Below the pieces are notes generated by a model, which ran no database searches, was not told where the DNA came from, and was given only the letters and a program-made list of their open reading frames with translations. The translations under genes were made by a program, and so were the position numbers. Shown piece after piece: positions 42,457 to 51,223 of a stretch of 64,000 bases of DNA. The DNA comes from Bifidobacterium breve (GTDB lineage: Bacteria > Actinomycetota > Actinomycetes > Nanopelagicales > Nanopelagicaceae), in the NCBI GenBank assembly GCA_945860245.1, contig CAMAPO010000003.1:41863-105862 (forward strand), read 5' to 3'. Position 1 is the stretch's first letter, and each line of letters begins with the position of its first letter.

Positions 42457-43209
42457 ATGCCAAGTAACGTTTCTAGTGTTCAGTCGGTGGATCGCGCCTT
42501 TTCAATCTTGGAAGAGATGGCCCGCAATGGGGGAGAGATCGGTTTAACAGAGTTAGCCACTGCGCTAGGCCTGCCGGTTCCGACAGTGCACCGTTCAATG
42601 CAAACGCTAGTTAATTTGGGATATGCAAAGCGAAATGGAACACGTAAGTACACACTCGGTGCCTCACTTCTCTATCTAGGTGAAGCGGCTTCAAAAGGCA
42701 TGGCTTCGTGGGCAAAGCCTTCATTATTGGCGCTCTCAAATGTATGTGGGGAAACTGTCAACTTAGCAACCCTTGAAGGCGATCGCATTGTCTACATCGG
42801 ACAATCTCCATCGAAGCACAATATGCGCATGTTCACTGAAGCAGGCAGGCGCGTGCTGCCTCACGCATGTGGCGTCGGTAAAGCCATCCTGGCTAGCATT
42901 TCTGAAGCTAAAGGAAAAGAGATTATTTCTCATACTGGAATGCCGAAGTACACCGAAACGACTCACACAACGTGGAAGTCGCTGCATAAGGATTTAGAAG
43001 GAATCAAATCTCGGGGATTCGCTATTGATGAAGGCGAGCAAGAAGTAGGGGTGAGATGTATTTCAGCGGTACTAATTGGTGTGGCATCACCCACGGCGAT
43101 TTCAATTAGCGGTCCAGCTACAAGAGTCACGGATGCATTTATTAAAAAGTACTCACCCCTGCTGCTTGAATATGCCAGCGAATTAGCTAAAGAATTTGCT
43201 GTTAGCTAA
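42457..43209 (+). CDS. IclR family transcriptional regulator (AllR-like position)
   Basis: 250 aa from ATG 42457 (MPSNVSSVQ), AAAGG 8 bases upstream. N-terminal winged helix-turn-helix (SVDRAFSILEEMARNGGEIGLTELATALGLPVPTVHRSMQTL, described from residues about 8-50) and a C-terminal IclR ligand domain with ETVNLATLEGDRIVYI and LPHACGVGKAILAS. It is divergent from the malic enzyme/malate synthase/allantoinase operon and upstream of the NCS1 permease, the position of AllR, which is released from DNA by glyoxylate or allantoate-type ligands in other bacteria. Ligand here is inferred only. Confidence 0.9.
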   Translation: MPSNVSSVQSVDRAFSILEEMARNGGEIGLTELATALGLPVPTVHRSMQTLVNLGYAKRNGTRKYTLGASLLYLGEAASKGMASWAKPSLLALSNVCGETVNLATLEGDRIVYIGQSPSKHNMRMFTEAGRRVLPHACGVGKAILASISEAKGKEIISHTGMPKYTETTHTTWKSLHKDLEGIKSRGFAIDEGEQEVGVRCISAVLIGVASPTAISISGPATRVTDAFIKKYSPLLLEYASELAKEFAVS

Positions 43210-43455
43210 GCAATCTTTGAAAAGGTAAGAAAGCGCGCTTAAGTTTCGCAAGGCGAAATATGAGCCAAAATCAATACTTTTCTACCTATGAGTAATTTAA
43301 ATAAGGCTCAGAATTCACCCAGAATGTACTTGAACTCTGCTATCCCCAGGTTTACCGTTTGGGTAGAAGAAACTCCGTGAGAGGTCTTCGCGAAGAGTTC
43401 AATGACGAACTTATGTTTCGATTTGATCTCGACGCCAAATTGGGATGGGAGAAAC
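43210..43455 (+). promoter_or_regulatory. Structured leader/control region of the NCS1 permease
   Basis: This 246-base gap contains TTTCGC-AAG-GCGAAA (hairpin after iclR) and, near 43370-43400, a nested structure AACTCCGTGAGAGG/TCTTCGCGAAGA/GAGTT. ACTCCGT also occurs in the candidate IclR operator at 42391 (minus strand). No gene is evident; an 18-codon ATG frame at 43325 has no ribosome site. Confidence 0.4.
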
Positions 43456-44901
43456 ATGGCATATCAAGTGTCGCCACGTCTTCACAATGAAGACCTGGCA
43501 CCTGCAAAAGAACGCAACTGGGGATCATTTAGCATATTCAATGTTTGGACTTCAGATGTTCACAGCCTTTACGGTTATTTCCTCGCAGCAAGTCTTTTCT
43601 TAGTTGCAGGCGGTGGACTTAAGTTCTTATTTGCAATTGCTCTTGGTTCAACTGCAGTTTATTTCTTGATGACATTGGTGGGAAATGCTGGTGTTAAAAC
43701 CGGCGTGCCTTATCCAGTGCTTGCGCGTGCATCTTTTGGTGTATTCGGCGCAAATATTCCGGCGCTTGTTCGCGCCATTGTTGCAACATTTTGGTACGGC
43801 GCACAGACAAGTGCTGCAGCCGGCGCAATAGTTGCATTCCTCGTTCGCTATGACGGCATGAAGTCATTTAATGAAAGCGGAACATGGCTAGATCACACAC
43901 CACTCGAGGTGGTTTGTTATCTAGGCGTTTGGGCAGCTCAACTCTTGATTATCAGCAAGGGTATGGAAACAGTTCGCCGCTTTATGGACTTTGCCGGACC
44001 TGCTGTATGGGCAATGATGTTGCTACTCGCCGTTGGTCTATCGATTAAAGCCGGAACCATTTCATTCAATGTTGACATGGATCCACAAGCTTTGGCTGAT
44101 CTTGCAAAGGGCCAGACTGGCTTTGCAGTAACTCCAGGCAGTTTGGCTGCGATATTTGCAGTTGCTGCTACGTGGGTAACTTACTTTGCCGCCCTTTATC
44201 TAAACTTCTGCGATTTCTCCCGCTTTAGTCCAAGTAAAGAGTCGCTTAAGAAGGGCAACCTTTGGGGCCTTCCAGTAAACCTAATTCTCTTCTCAGTTGT
44301 TGCAGCTCTAACAACTGCCTCTGCTTATAAGGTCTATGGTGAAATTCTCCTAGAGCCAGGTGCAATCGCCGCTAAGTTTGACTCTGTCTTCTTAGCTCTG
44401 CTTGCAATGTTGACCTTCGCAGTTGCAACACTTGGAATTAACGTCGTAGCAAACTTTGTTTCACCTGCTTACGACTTCGCCAACGTTGCTCCAAACAAGA
44501 TTGACTTCAAGAAGGGTGGCTACATTGCTGCAGGTATTGCACTTGTACTGTACCCACTTCACCCTTGGGACAATGCACCTGCATTCGTAAATGCAATCGG
44601 CTCAACTATGGGACCACTATTTGGAATCATCATGGTTGATTACTACTTGCTTCGTAAGGCGCAGGTAGATGTCGATGCACTTTACACAGAAGACAAAACT
44701 GGACCTTATTACTTCCAGTCCGGATTCAATATGAAGGCAATTGCTGCCGCACTTATTGGATCAGTCTTCTCTAGCTTCCTCCCAATCTGGGGACCTGTCT
44801 CATATGACAAGTTCGCTCCATATGGTTGGTTCTTGGGTGTTCTAGTAGCAGGCATTGTCTACTGGGGAGTCAACGGCGGGAAAACTCCACACAAGAAGTA
44901 A
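43456..44901 (+). CDS. NCS1 family nucleobase/allantoin permease
   Basis: 481 aa from ATG 43456 (MAYQVSPRLHNEDLAP), GGGAG just upstream; the track start at 43402 adds 18 unlikely residues. Twelve membrane segments expected. The N-terminal NEDLAPAKERNWGSFSIFNVWTSDVHSLYGY region is the NCS1 signature; SFGVFGANIPALVRAI and the C-terminal NFVSPAYDFANVAPNKIDFKKGG are also typical. Cation symport of allantoin, uracil, hydantoin or cytosine is possible; the adjacent allantoin operon and IclR gene favour allantoin. Ends in a strong terminator. Confidence 0.92.
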   Translation: MAYQVSPRLHNEDLAPAKERNWGSFSIFNVWTSDVHSLYGYFLAASLFLVAGGGLKFLFAIALGSTAVYFLMTLVGNAGVKTGVPYPVLARASFGVFGANIPALVRAIVATFWYGAQTSAAAGAIVAFLVRYDGMKSFNESGTWLDHTPLEVVCYLGVWAAQLLIISKGMETVRRFMDFAGPAVWAMMLLLAVGLSIKAGTISFNVDMDPQALADLAKGQTGFAVTPGSLAAIFAVAATWVTYFAALYLNFCDFSRFSPSKESLKKGNLWGLPVNLILFSVVAALTTASAYKVYGEILLEPGAIAAKFDSVFLALLAMLTFAVATLGINVVANFVSPAYDFANVAPNKIDFKKGGYIAAGIALVLYPLHPWDNAPAFVNAIGSTMGPLFGIIMVDYYLLRKAQVDVDALYTEDKTGPYYFQSGFNMKAIAAALIGSVFSSFLPIWGPVSYDKFAPYGWFLGVLVAGIVYWGVNGGKTPHKK

Positions 44902-44908
44902 ATAAATA

Positions 44909-44955
44909 AAGAAACTGACCCGGGATCACCAAGATCTCGGGTCAGTTTCTTTTTT
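44909..44955 (+). terminator. Intrinsic terminator of the NCS1 permease gene
   Basis: AAGAAACTGACCCGGGATC pairs with GATCTCGGGTCAGTTTCTT across a short loop, followed by TTTTT. Stem of about 19 bp with one mismatch. Confidence 0.95.
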
Positions 44956-45072
44956 AGCCCAACGACAATGTTGGTTTTTTGGCAAAGCCCCAAGGTTCTA
45001 AAGTGCCGAAACCTTCACCCAATTGATCCTCAACCCTCCTAGAGAAACCCCTAGAAAAACTCTTCAAAACTA

Positions 45073-45101
45073 TTGACAGTTAGGCTTAAAAAGTAGATTC
45101 T
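45073..45101 (+). promoter_or_regulatory. Promoter of the 45-52 kb sugar operon
   Basis: TTGACA (consensus -35) with -10 GATTCT at 17 bases or TAGATT at 15 bases. The operator palindrome at 45109 follows directly. Confidence 0.6.
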
Positions 45102-45108
45102 TTTGCTA

Positions 45109-45124
45109 CTGGAAACCTTTCCAG
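45109..45124. promoter_or_regulatory. Operator-like perfect palindrome CTGGAAA-CC-TTTCCAG
   Basis: Same 7-base arms as the palindrome at 14037, with centre CC instead of GG, so the two are effectively one sequence read on opposite strands. It lies just after the -10 box of the sugar operon promoter, as expected of a repressor site. Confidence 0.72.
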
Positions 45125-45170
45125 ATAAGAGCCAATATCACTGCGGCTCAAAGGCCTAAGAAGGGTTCTT

Positions 45171-46505
45171 ATGAAAATTACAGGCAAAGTTATCGCCGCT
45201 GGCTCAGCAGTCGCGGTGCTCTTATCTACATTTACCTTGATTGGTGCATCAGCATCTGTTGATCCCAAGAAAGCATTTCCTACTAAACCAGTAACACTGA
45301 CTATGTGGTGGTGGGGCGAACAGGAAGCTCCTGGTGCGCAAGCTTGGGTCGATGCGACAGTAGCGGCATACAAGAAGAAGCGTCCTAATGTAACTATTAA
45401 AACTGTATTACAAACAACAGATGGCCTAGTGCCTGGATTTGCAGCAGCAGCTGCAGCCAAGAGCGGTCCAGACTTGCAGTACTTCTGGGGTGGAATTTAT
45501 AGCCAGCAACCTGGATGGGACGGCCAAATAGCGCCAGTCTCAGATCACATTCCTGCTGCTGAGTTAAAGCATTACATCAATGCAACAACCGAGCTTTCAT
45601 TCCAGGGGAAAATTTGGACAGCGCCTTGGTATGTAAATCCATCATTCCCAGTACTTGCACGAACAGATATTTTAAGCAAGTACAACTTGAAGGTACCAAC
45701 AACCTGGAAAGATCTACTCAAAGTTTGTGATGTCCTAAGCAAAGAAGGTGTCCCAACCTTGGCTGGTGGCGTTAAGGATGGTTGGTTCGGTGGTTGGTTG
45801 TATTCAATTATCGGCGGACAATCTGTCACAAATAAAGATGTAGTTGCTGCAGTAGTTGGTAAGCAAAAATTTACTGATGCAAAGCATGCTGATTGGTGGA
45901 CTCGCCTACAGGAGACAAAAGAGCGTAAGTGTTGGAACTCTGACATTAACTCTCTTGAGCTCTACCAAGCACAACAATTGTGGAAGGACGGAAAGGCAGC
46001 AATGACTGTCGTCGCCGGTCCTGATGCTCCAAACTTCGCTAACGCAGTTGGTGCCTCAAAGGTTGTTGTTATGGCTATGCCAAAGTGGAGTACTGGAAAG
46101 TTTGCCGGCAAGATGGGCAGTACTTCACAGACCATCGGCATTACACAGTGGAGCAAGAATAAGGATGTCGCAGCTGACTTCATTATGTTCGGCCACGAAA
46201 AAGCACAACTCAACAGCTGGTACAAGCTGACAGGTTCTATGCCAGCTGATGATCGCTTTGACTTAAATTCAGTTAAGGATCCAGTCAAGAAGGCCTTATT
46301 CAAGAGCGCACTTCCTGGCGCTCCGTACCTAGAGAACTTCATTCCTGCTCAGCTAGATGCTGATGCAGTATTTGCAAATGTGCAGTTAGTGCTCGCTGGT
46401 ACAAAGACCGGAAAGGCAGCAGCTGCAGATATGCAAGCTGTAATGGAGAGATTGCGCAAGACTGATAGAAATCTTGTGAAGAACTTCACCGCTTGGAATA
46501 AATGA
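45171..46505 (+). CDS. Extracellular sugar-binding protein of a CUT1-type ABC importer
   Basis: 444 aa. Signal peptide at residues about 1-28 (VIAAGSAVAVLLSTFTLIGASA), no lipobox Cys. The mature part starts VTLTMWWWGEQEAPGAQAWVD and contains the family-1 binding-protein landmarks GKAAMTVVAGPD and AADFIMFGHEKAQ. Captures a sugar or oligosaccharide for the two permeases downstream. AAGGG precedes ATG. Heads an eight-gene plus-strand run to 52072. Confidence 0.9.
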   Translation: MKITGKVIAAGSAVAVLLSTFTLIGASASVDPKKAFPTKPVTLTMWWWGEQEAPGAQAWVDATVAAYKKKRPNVTIKTVLQTTDGLVPGFAAAAAAKSGPDLQYFWGGIYSQQPGWDGQIAPVSDHIPAAELKHYINATTELSFQGKIWTAPWYVNPSFPVLARTDILSKYNLKVPTTWKDLLKVCDVLSKEGVPTLAGGVKDGWFGGWLYSIIGGQSVTNKDVVAAVVGKQKFTDAKHADWWTRLQETKERKCWNSDINSLELYQAQQLWKDGKAAMTVVAGPDAPNFANAVGASKVVVMAMPKWSTGKFAGKMGSTSQTIGITQWSKNKDVAADFIMFGHEKAQLNSWYKLTGSMPADDRFDLNSVKDPVKKALFKSALPGAPYLENFIPAQLDADAVFANVQLVLAGTKTGKAAAADMQAVMERLRKTDRNLVKNFTAWNK

Positions 46506-47434
46506 TCAAAACCGCACCATCGGAGTACCGTTTCACCGCCCCTAGAAAGTTAGGGGCGGTGTTCGGCCGTATACGCCCGTCAGGACCATTCTTATGGATT
46601 CTTCCTGCAGGTTTATGTGTTCTATTCATTTTTGGTTACTCAGTCGTTGATTTAGTACAGCAATCCTTCAAGTATCAAGGGGATTGGGTTGGCTTCGAGA
46701 ATTTTTTACTGGTCTTAACTGATCCGCTTTTTAGAACCGCAATCACCCATAACTTTCTACTTTTATTTACAGTTCCGATACTTACCGTAATGAGCTTTAC
46801 TTGCGCTGTCTTACTTTTTGAAACCCGCAAAGGAATGAAGTTCTATCGATCTGCAGTTTTCCTTCCATACATTCTGCCGATTCCCGTGATCGGCGTTGTC
46901 TTTGGACAACTCTTGCAGTTAAACGGCGCTCTTAACTCTGCACTTAGAGCAATGGGATTTGAGAGCCTGGCTTTAGATTGGCTGGGGGACCCAAAGCAAG
47001 CGCTGTGGACGATGAGTGGAATTATTATTTGGAAAGAAGTTGGCTTCGGGACCATCTTAATTTTGGCACGGTTGATTTCCATCCCGCTCGAGACTTTGGA
47101 AGCGGCACGAATAGATGGGGCTGGATTCTTCCGATTACATTGGCAAGTAACGTTGCCACAGCTGCGGGCCGTCATACTCTTTTACATTATCAACGAATCC
47201 ATCGTCATGGTCTCTTGGGTCTTTAACTATGTATATGTGATGACTAATGGCCAGGGCGGCCCAGGAAATGCAACGGTTGTTTCTGAGCTTTATATATATC
47301 GCAGCGCTTTTCAAAATAATGCACCAGAGTTAGCGGCAACTGCCGCTTTACTTCTACTTTTAGCAACCTTAGTTTTTATTATTGGTTTCTTTAGAATTCA
47401 AAGAAATATGAGTAAAGGCGTCTTTGATGACTAA
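46502..47434 (+). CDS. Sugar ABC transporter permease (MalF/UgpA type)
   Basis: 310 aa with six membrane segments; starts within the binding-protein stop (ATGA). The ATPase-contact EAA loop LETLEAARIDGAGFFRLHWQVTLPQL is visible near residue 200, described here by its core EAARIDGAG. Forms the heterodimeric channel with the next gene. The N-terminal about 30 residues are Arg-rich and cytoplasmic. Confidence 0.92.
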   Translation: MIKTAPSEYRFTAPRKLGAVFGRIRPSGPFLWILPAGLCVLFIFGYSVVDLVQQSFKYQGDWVGFENFLLVLTDPLFRTAITHNFLLLFTVPILTVMSFTCAVLLFETRKGMKFYRSAVFLPYILPIPVIGVVFGQLLQLNGALNSALRAMGFESLALDWLGDPKQALWTMSGIIIWKEVGFGTILILARLISIPLETLEAARIDGAGFFRLHWQVTLPQLRAVILFYIINESIVMVSWVFNYVYVMTNGQGGPGNATVVSELYIYRSAFQNNAPELAATAALLLLLATLVFIIGFFRIQRNMSKGVFDD

Positions 47435-48269
47435 GAAACATACGCAAATCGAAAGAGCGGGGATTAATTCCCGACAATTAATCCTTATTTTAATTACTGC
47501 TATGGCTCTAGTGCCTGGTTACTTAATGGTGACTGGTTCCTTAAAAACCCAAGAAGAGTTCTTGAATTCACCGTGGTCAATTCCGATGAATCCGAATTTT
47601 CAGGGTTATGCCGCAGCGTGGAATGATCAATTTCCAACCTGGTTTAAAAATACCTTGTTTGTCACTTTGTCGGCTGTGCTTCTGACAATCGCATTGGCTG
47701 CAACAGCGGCATGGGGATTTGCTAACTGGAAATGGCGAGGCCGCGATACTTTTCTGGGAGTCCTTATCTCCTTGATGGTTGTCCCACCCGTTGTTTTGCT
47801 AATCCCACTTTTCACATTGGGCGCAAAAATTGGATGGATCTCAACTTTTCGAATGTTGATCTTGGTCTATGTAGGGCTGATGCTGCCTTTTTCTATCTAT
47901 CTTCTAACTAACTTTTTTAGAGCTATTCCTGTAAGTCTCATTGAAGCGGCAAAGATCGATGGAGCATCTGATTTGCGAACATTTAGGTCTGTGGTTCTTC
48001 CGCTTTCTGGCCCACCATTAATCACGCTGACAATTGTTAATTTACTTTGGGTATGGAATGAACTCTTATTGGCTTTAGTATTTTTACAAAGTGATGAGAA
48101 GAAGAGCCTAATGGTCGGCATCACCGGATTCCAAAGCCGCTATTCATTATCGATTCCAACCATTATGGCTGGCATGACGATCGCAACTCTGCCACTCTTT
48201 ATTATCTATATTTTTGGTCAGCGCCACTTTATAACTGGCCTAACTGCCGGTGCGACCAAAGGGGAGTGA
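47427..48269 (+). CDS. Sugar ABC transporter permease (MalG/UgpE type)
   Basis: 280 aa from ATG 47427, overlapping the MalF-type gene by 8 bases; the track start is the TTG codon before. Six membrane segments and the EAA loop EAAKIDGASDLRTFRSVVLPL. No ATPase gene follows, so a shared MsiK/UgpC-type ATPase from elsewhere must energise this importer, as is common in actinobacteria. Confidence 0.92.
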   Translation: MTKKHTQIERAGINSRQLILILITAMALVPGYLMVTGSLKTQEEFLNSPWSIPMNPNFQGYAAAWNDQFPTWFKNTLFVTLSAVLLTIALAATAAWGFANWKWRGRDTFLGVLISLMVVPPVVLLIPLFTLGAKIGWISTFRMLILVYVGLMLPFSIYLLTNFFRAIPVSLIEAAKIDGASDLRTFRSVVLPLSGPPLITLTIVNLLWVWNELLLALVFLQSDEKKSLMVGITGFQSRYSLSIPTIMAGMTIATLPLFIIYIFGQRHFITGLTAGATKGE

Positions 48270-48326
48270 GTATTTTGCAAAAAGAAGCGGTTCACAATCA
48301 CCCTATCTACAAGAAGAGGAAATGAA

Positions 48327-49115
48327 ATGAAGAAACTGGATCAGAAGGTGGCTATTGTTACAGGCGCTGCACAAGGCATCGGCCGCGCAATTGCAGATGA
48401 ATTAGCACTAGCCGGTGCACACATTGCAGTATTTGATTTAAAACTGGAAGCCGCTCAAGCTGCGGCAGATGAAATTGCACTGTTAGGTGTAACTGCTCGC
48501 GGATATGCGGTTGACGTTTCAAAGTCGAAGGTAGTAGATGCTGCATTTGCCCAAGTCGTTTCAGATTTCGGACATCTGGATATATTGGTCAACAACGCTG
48601 GAATATCAATGGTTGGTCCGCATATAAAGGATCTCACCGATGAAGTTTGGGATTTAAGCCTTGGTGTTATGCAAAGCGGTGTTTTCTACTGCATGCGTGC
48701 AGCAAGTAAGTATTTCCTTCCACAACGTTCGGGCAGCGTAGTTACTATCTCATCCATTCGTGGCTTCTCTTCTAATCCCGGAAGAGTTGCATACTGCGCA
48801 ACGAAGGCTGCAGTCATAATGATGACAAGCGTAGCCGCGGCTGAATGGGCACCGTATGGGGTCCGCGCCAATGCAATCGCACCCGGAGTTCAGCGAACCC
48901 CGATGTGGGATGTTGATGTTGAACTAGGTGTCGTTGATGAAGAGCGCGTATTGAGAGTTACTCCAGCTGGACGCTTAGGAGATCCTAAGGAGGTTGGAAA
49001 GCTGGCAGTGTTTCTCTGTTCTGATGATGCCGAATTCATTAACGGTGACTGCATCACAATCGATGGTGGACTCACAAAGGTTCCAATCGATGGAGTGGTA
49101 ACTCGGCCAGAATGA
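48327..49115 (+). CDS. SDR family oxidoreductase
   Basis: 262 aa. TGAAQGIGRAIADELALAGA at about residues 12-31, intact NNAG (LVNNAGISMVG, about 88), SSIRGFSSNPGRVAYCATKAA with catalytic Tyr/Lys near 155-159 and C-terminal NGDCITIDGGLTKVP. Glucose/ribitol-dehydrogenase-like form. Linked to a sugar importer and, by a 4-base overlap, to an aldose-epimerase-like gene, so it likely oxidises the imported sugar to a lactone that the SMP-30 protein further down could open. Confidence 0.87.
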   Translation: MKKLDQKVAIVTGAAQGIGRAIADELALAGAHIAVFDLKLEAAQAAADEIALLGVTARGYAVDVSKSKVVDAAFAQVVSDFGHLDILVNNAGISMVGPHIKDLTDEVWDLSLGVMQSGVFYCMRAASKYFLPQRSGSVVTISSIRGFSSNPGRVAYCATKAAVIMMTSVAAAEWAPYGVRANAIAPGVQRTPMWDVDVELGVVDEERVLRVTPAGRLGDPKEVGKLAVFLCSDDAEFINGDCITIDGGLTKVPIDGVVTRPE

Positions 49116-49993
49116 ACCACCACACTCTTGCCACCGAAAAGTTAAGCCTCTCAGTGCTGCCCGAAAACGGCGCAGCAATTACTGATGCGTTATTTTTAGG
49201 GCAGAGTTTTCTTGCTAAACCACCATATCCATCAATTGCGCCTAAACCATTGGGTACAGAGAGCGATTGGGTTGCCGCATGGAACGGTGGCTGGCAACCA
49301 CTTATCCCTAGCGCTGGAGGTCAACATCTTCAGGGAAAACATCCACAAGGTTTTCACGGCAACGCATCGCAGGCGCGTTGGAGCGTCACGGATGCAAATT
49401 CGAACTCTGTCTCTCTCAACTGGAGCGATGAAGACCTTGAGAGCGAACGAGAAATAAATATTTCAGACAATGAGATAACCGTACGATGCTCTTTAGTAAA
49501 TCTGGACAGCAGTCCTCGCCCCGTAATTATTACCGAACATTTGATTTTGGGATCCGACTTTTTAAACTCTGAGATAACTTTCGAGCCGGTGGGCACTGCG
49601 CAATTTAGAGAGTTGGCCTATGACGGTTCGGCAAATGGCGCAGAGTTTGAACCCTGGAAAAACTTTGAGCAATCAGGTTGGTCAAAGGTCAATAAAAATA
49701 CCCCAGCGAGAATGGGTGTCTTTAGCGGTACTTCCTGCATAAAGTTGTGCAATGAACTATACGAAATCGAAATCTCTTGGGATGCAGCTAAGCTGCCATT
49801 TCTTTTGATTTGGGAAGAGATGGGACAGACAACTGAACACCCTTGGGATGGCAAATATTGGGCTTTAGGAATTGAACCTTCCAGCGTTGCAGATGGCGTT
49901 GGTTTAAGCGGTGGACCTGCTTTAACTTTGCAAGTAAATGAGAAATTCGATTGGTCGGTAAATCTAAAGATCCACGAGAGAGAGGGAAAATAA
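49112..49993 (+). CDS. Aldose 1-epimerase-like (galactose mutarotase fold) protein
   Basis: 293 aa, translationally coupled to the SDR (ATGA overlap). Predicted all-beta supersandwich: GWQPLIPSAGGQHLQGKHPQGFHGNASQ carries the family's conserved His (QGFHG), and EHLILGSDFL a second (EH), with a C-terminal ALGIEPSS containing the likely catalytic Glu. Divergent from standard GalM, closer to DUF4432/aldose-epimerase-like members of catabolic operons. Likely role is anomer interconversion of the imported sugar. Confidence 0.68.
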   Translation: MNHHTLATEKLSLSVLPENGAAITDALFLGQSFLAKPPYPSIAPKPLGTESDWVAAWNGGWQPLIPSAGGQHLQGKHPQGFHGNASQARWSVTDANSNSVSLNWSDEDLESEREINISDNEITVRCSLVNLDSSPRPVIITEHLILGSDFLNSEITFEPVGTAQFRELAYDGSANGAEFEPWKNFEQSGWSKVNKNTPARMGVFSGTSCIKLCNELYEIEISWDAAKLPFLLIWEEMGQTTEHPWDGKYWALGIEPSSVADGVGLSGGPALTLQVNEKFDWSVNLKIHEREGK

Positions 49994-49994
49994 A

Positions 49995-50480
49995 ATGGCA
50001 ATTCGAGGCGCAGTCCAACACACTGGTTTTACAGTGAGCAACTTAGCGAGATCGGTGGACTTCTATGTTCGCATTCTCGGCTGCAAAGTAATAATGACCC
50101 AAGAAAAAACCGGTGGCTATATAGCAGCGATAGTTGGATACCCCAATGCCAGCTTGAAAATGGCGCATTTGAGTGATCCAGCAGGACACCATGTAATTGA
50201 GCTATTTGAATACCTTGTTCCTGAAATGGTTAAAACTAATCTGGAGCCACGCCTCATAGGTAACGCCCACCTCTGCTTTCTAGTCTCTGATTTAAATGCA
50301 ATTTATGATGCGATAAAAGATGAAGGAATCACTTTTATCTCCGGGCCGGTAGACGTTGATACCGGTGCCAATGCAGGGGGAGCGGGGCTTTATCTAAAGG
50401 ATCCCGATGGAATTATTATGGAAATCTTCCAACCAGGTCCAGGTACCGAGGCTTACAAGCTTTTACACGGAGAGAAATGA
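49995..50480 (+). CDS. VOC superfamily (glyoxalase-like) metalloenzyme
   Basis: 161 aa. Two VOC modules: VQHTGFTVSNLARSVDFYVRILG and NAHLCFLVSDLNAIYDAI; candidate metal ligands His (QHTGF), Glu (VIELFEY), His (AHLCF) and Glu (IIMEIFQ). It begins one base after the previous stop and its end overlaps the next SDR by 4 bases. Shares the second-module pattern and the KDPDG...IE ending with the VOC protein at 26482; both are embedded in sugar-import operons. Confidence 0.85.
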   Translation: MAIRGAVQHTGFTVSNLARSVDFYVRILGCKVIMTQEKTGGYIAAIVGYPNASLKMAHLSDPAGHHVIELFEYLVPEMVKTNLEPRLIGNAHLCFLVSDLNAIYDAIKDEGITFISGPVDVDTGANAGGAGLYLKDPDGIIMEIFQPGPGTEAYKLLHGEK

Positions 50481-51220
50481 AGAGCTTTGAAGGAGATGTT
50501 GCCATTGTCACTGGTGGTGCAAATGGAATCGGTAAAGCAACTGCGGAATTACTTTTCGAACTTGGGGCAAAAGTCGTTGCCTTCGATCGCGAGCAGCCAG
50601 CAGGAAAGTCCGGCGTTGAAAATGTGACCATAGATTTAGGCAATCTTCCTAGCCTTGAAGGTGCAGTCTCAGATGTAATTAAAAAATACGGAAGAATTGA
50701 TGTTCTAGTTAACGTCGCCGGTGTTTCAATGCCCAACACAATTCTTGAACTTGAAAACGGCAAATACTTCACGACACTTGATGTCAATCTTCATGCTCCA
50801 GTATTTCTGATGAAGCACGTTGGAAAAATAATGGTTGCACAAAGGTATGGACGAATAGTTAACTTAACCAGCATCCATGGAAAGTTGAGCGAACCAAGCT
50901 CTACGGCATATGACATTAGCAAGGCTGGGTTAGAAGCGGCTACACGAACTGTGGCACTTGAGCTTGCAGAAAATGGCGTGTTGGTCAATGCAGTTGCCCC
51001 AGGATTTGTTGCAACTCGAATGTCAATCGTTGATGGCCAGGATGAACTTGAAAGTGAGTGGTTTAAAAATATTTATATAAAGAATAAGCGCTTGCCGATT
51101 GCGCGTCCTGCACAGCCTATTGAAATTGCTCAGGGGATCGCTTGGTTAGCCAGCAAATCCAATACTTATATGACAGGCCAAACTGTCACCATTGATGGTG
51201 GATTATCGGCTAGGTTCTAA
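50477..51220 (+). CDS. SDR family oxidoreductase
   Basis: 247 aa. TGGANGIGKATAEL at about residues 12-25, LVNVAGVSMP (NNAG altered to NVAG) near 80, NLTSIHGKLSEPSSTAYDISKAG with Tyr/Lys near 150, C-terminal TGQTVTIDGGLSARF. Second SDR of the operon, coupled by overlap to the VOC gene. A different oxidation step from the SDR at 48327 is probable, for example at C2/C3/C4 of a sugar acid. Confidence 0.87.
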   Translation: MKSFEGDVAIVTGGANGIGKATAELLFELGAKVVAFDREQPAGKSGVENVTIDLGNLPSLEGAVSDVIKKYGRIDVLVNVAGVSMPNTILELENGKYFTTLDVNLHAPVFLMKHVGKIMVAQRYGRIVNLTSIHGKLSEPSSTAYDISKAGLEAATRTVALELAENGVLVNAVAPGFVATRMSIVDGQDELESEWFKNIYIKNKRLPIARPAQPIEIAQGIAWLASKSNTYMTGQTVTIDGGLSARF

Positions 51221-51223
51221 AGA

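Noticed and set aside
43325-43381. 18-codon leader peptide before the NCS1 permease
   Set aside because: No ribosome-binding site and no regulatory codon run; the frame is probably chance.
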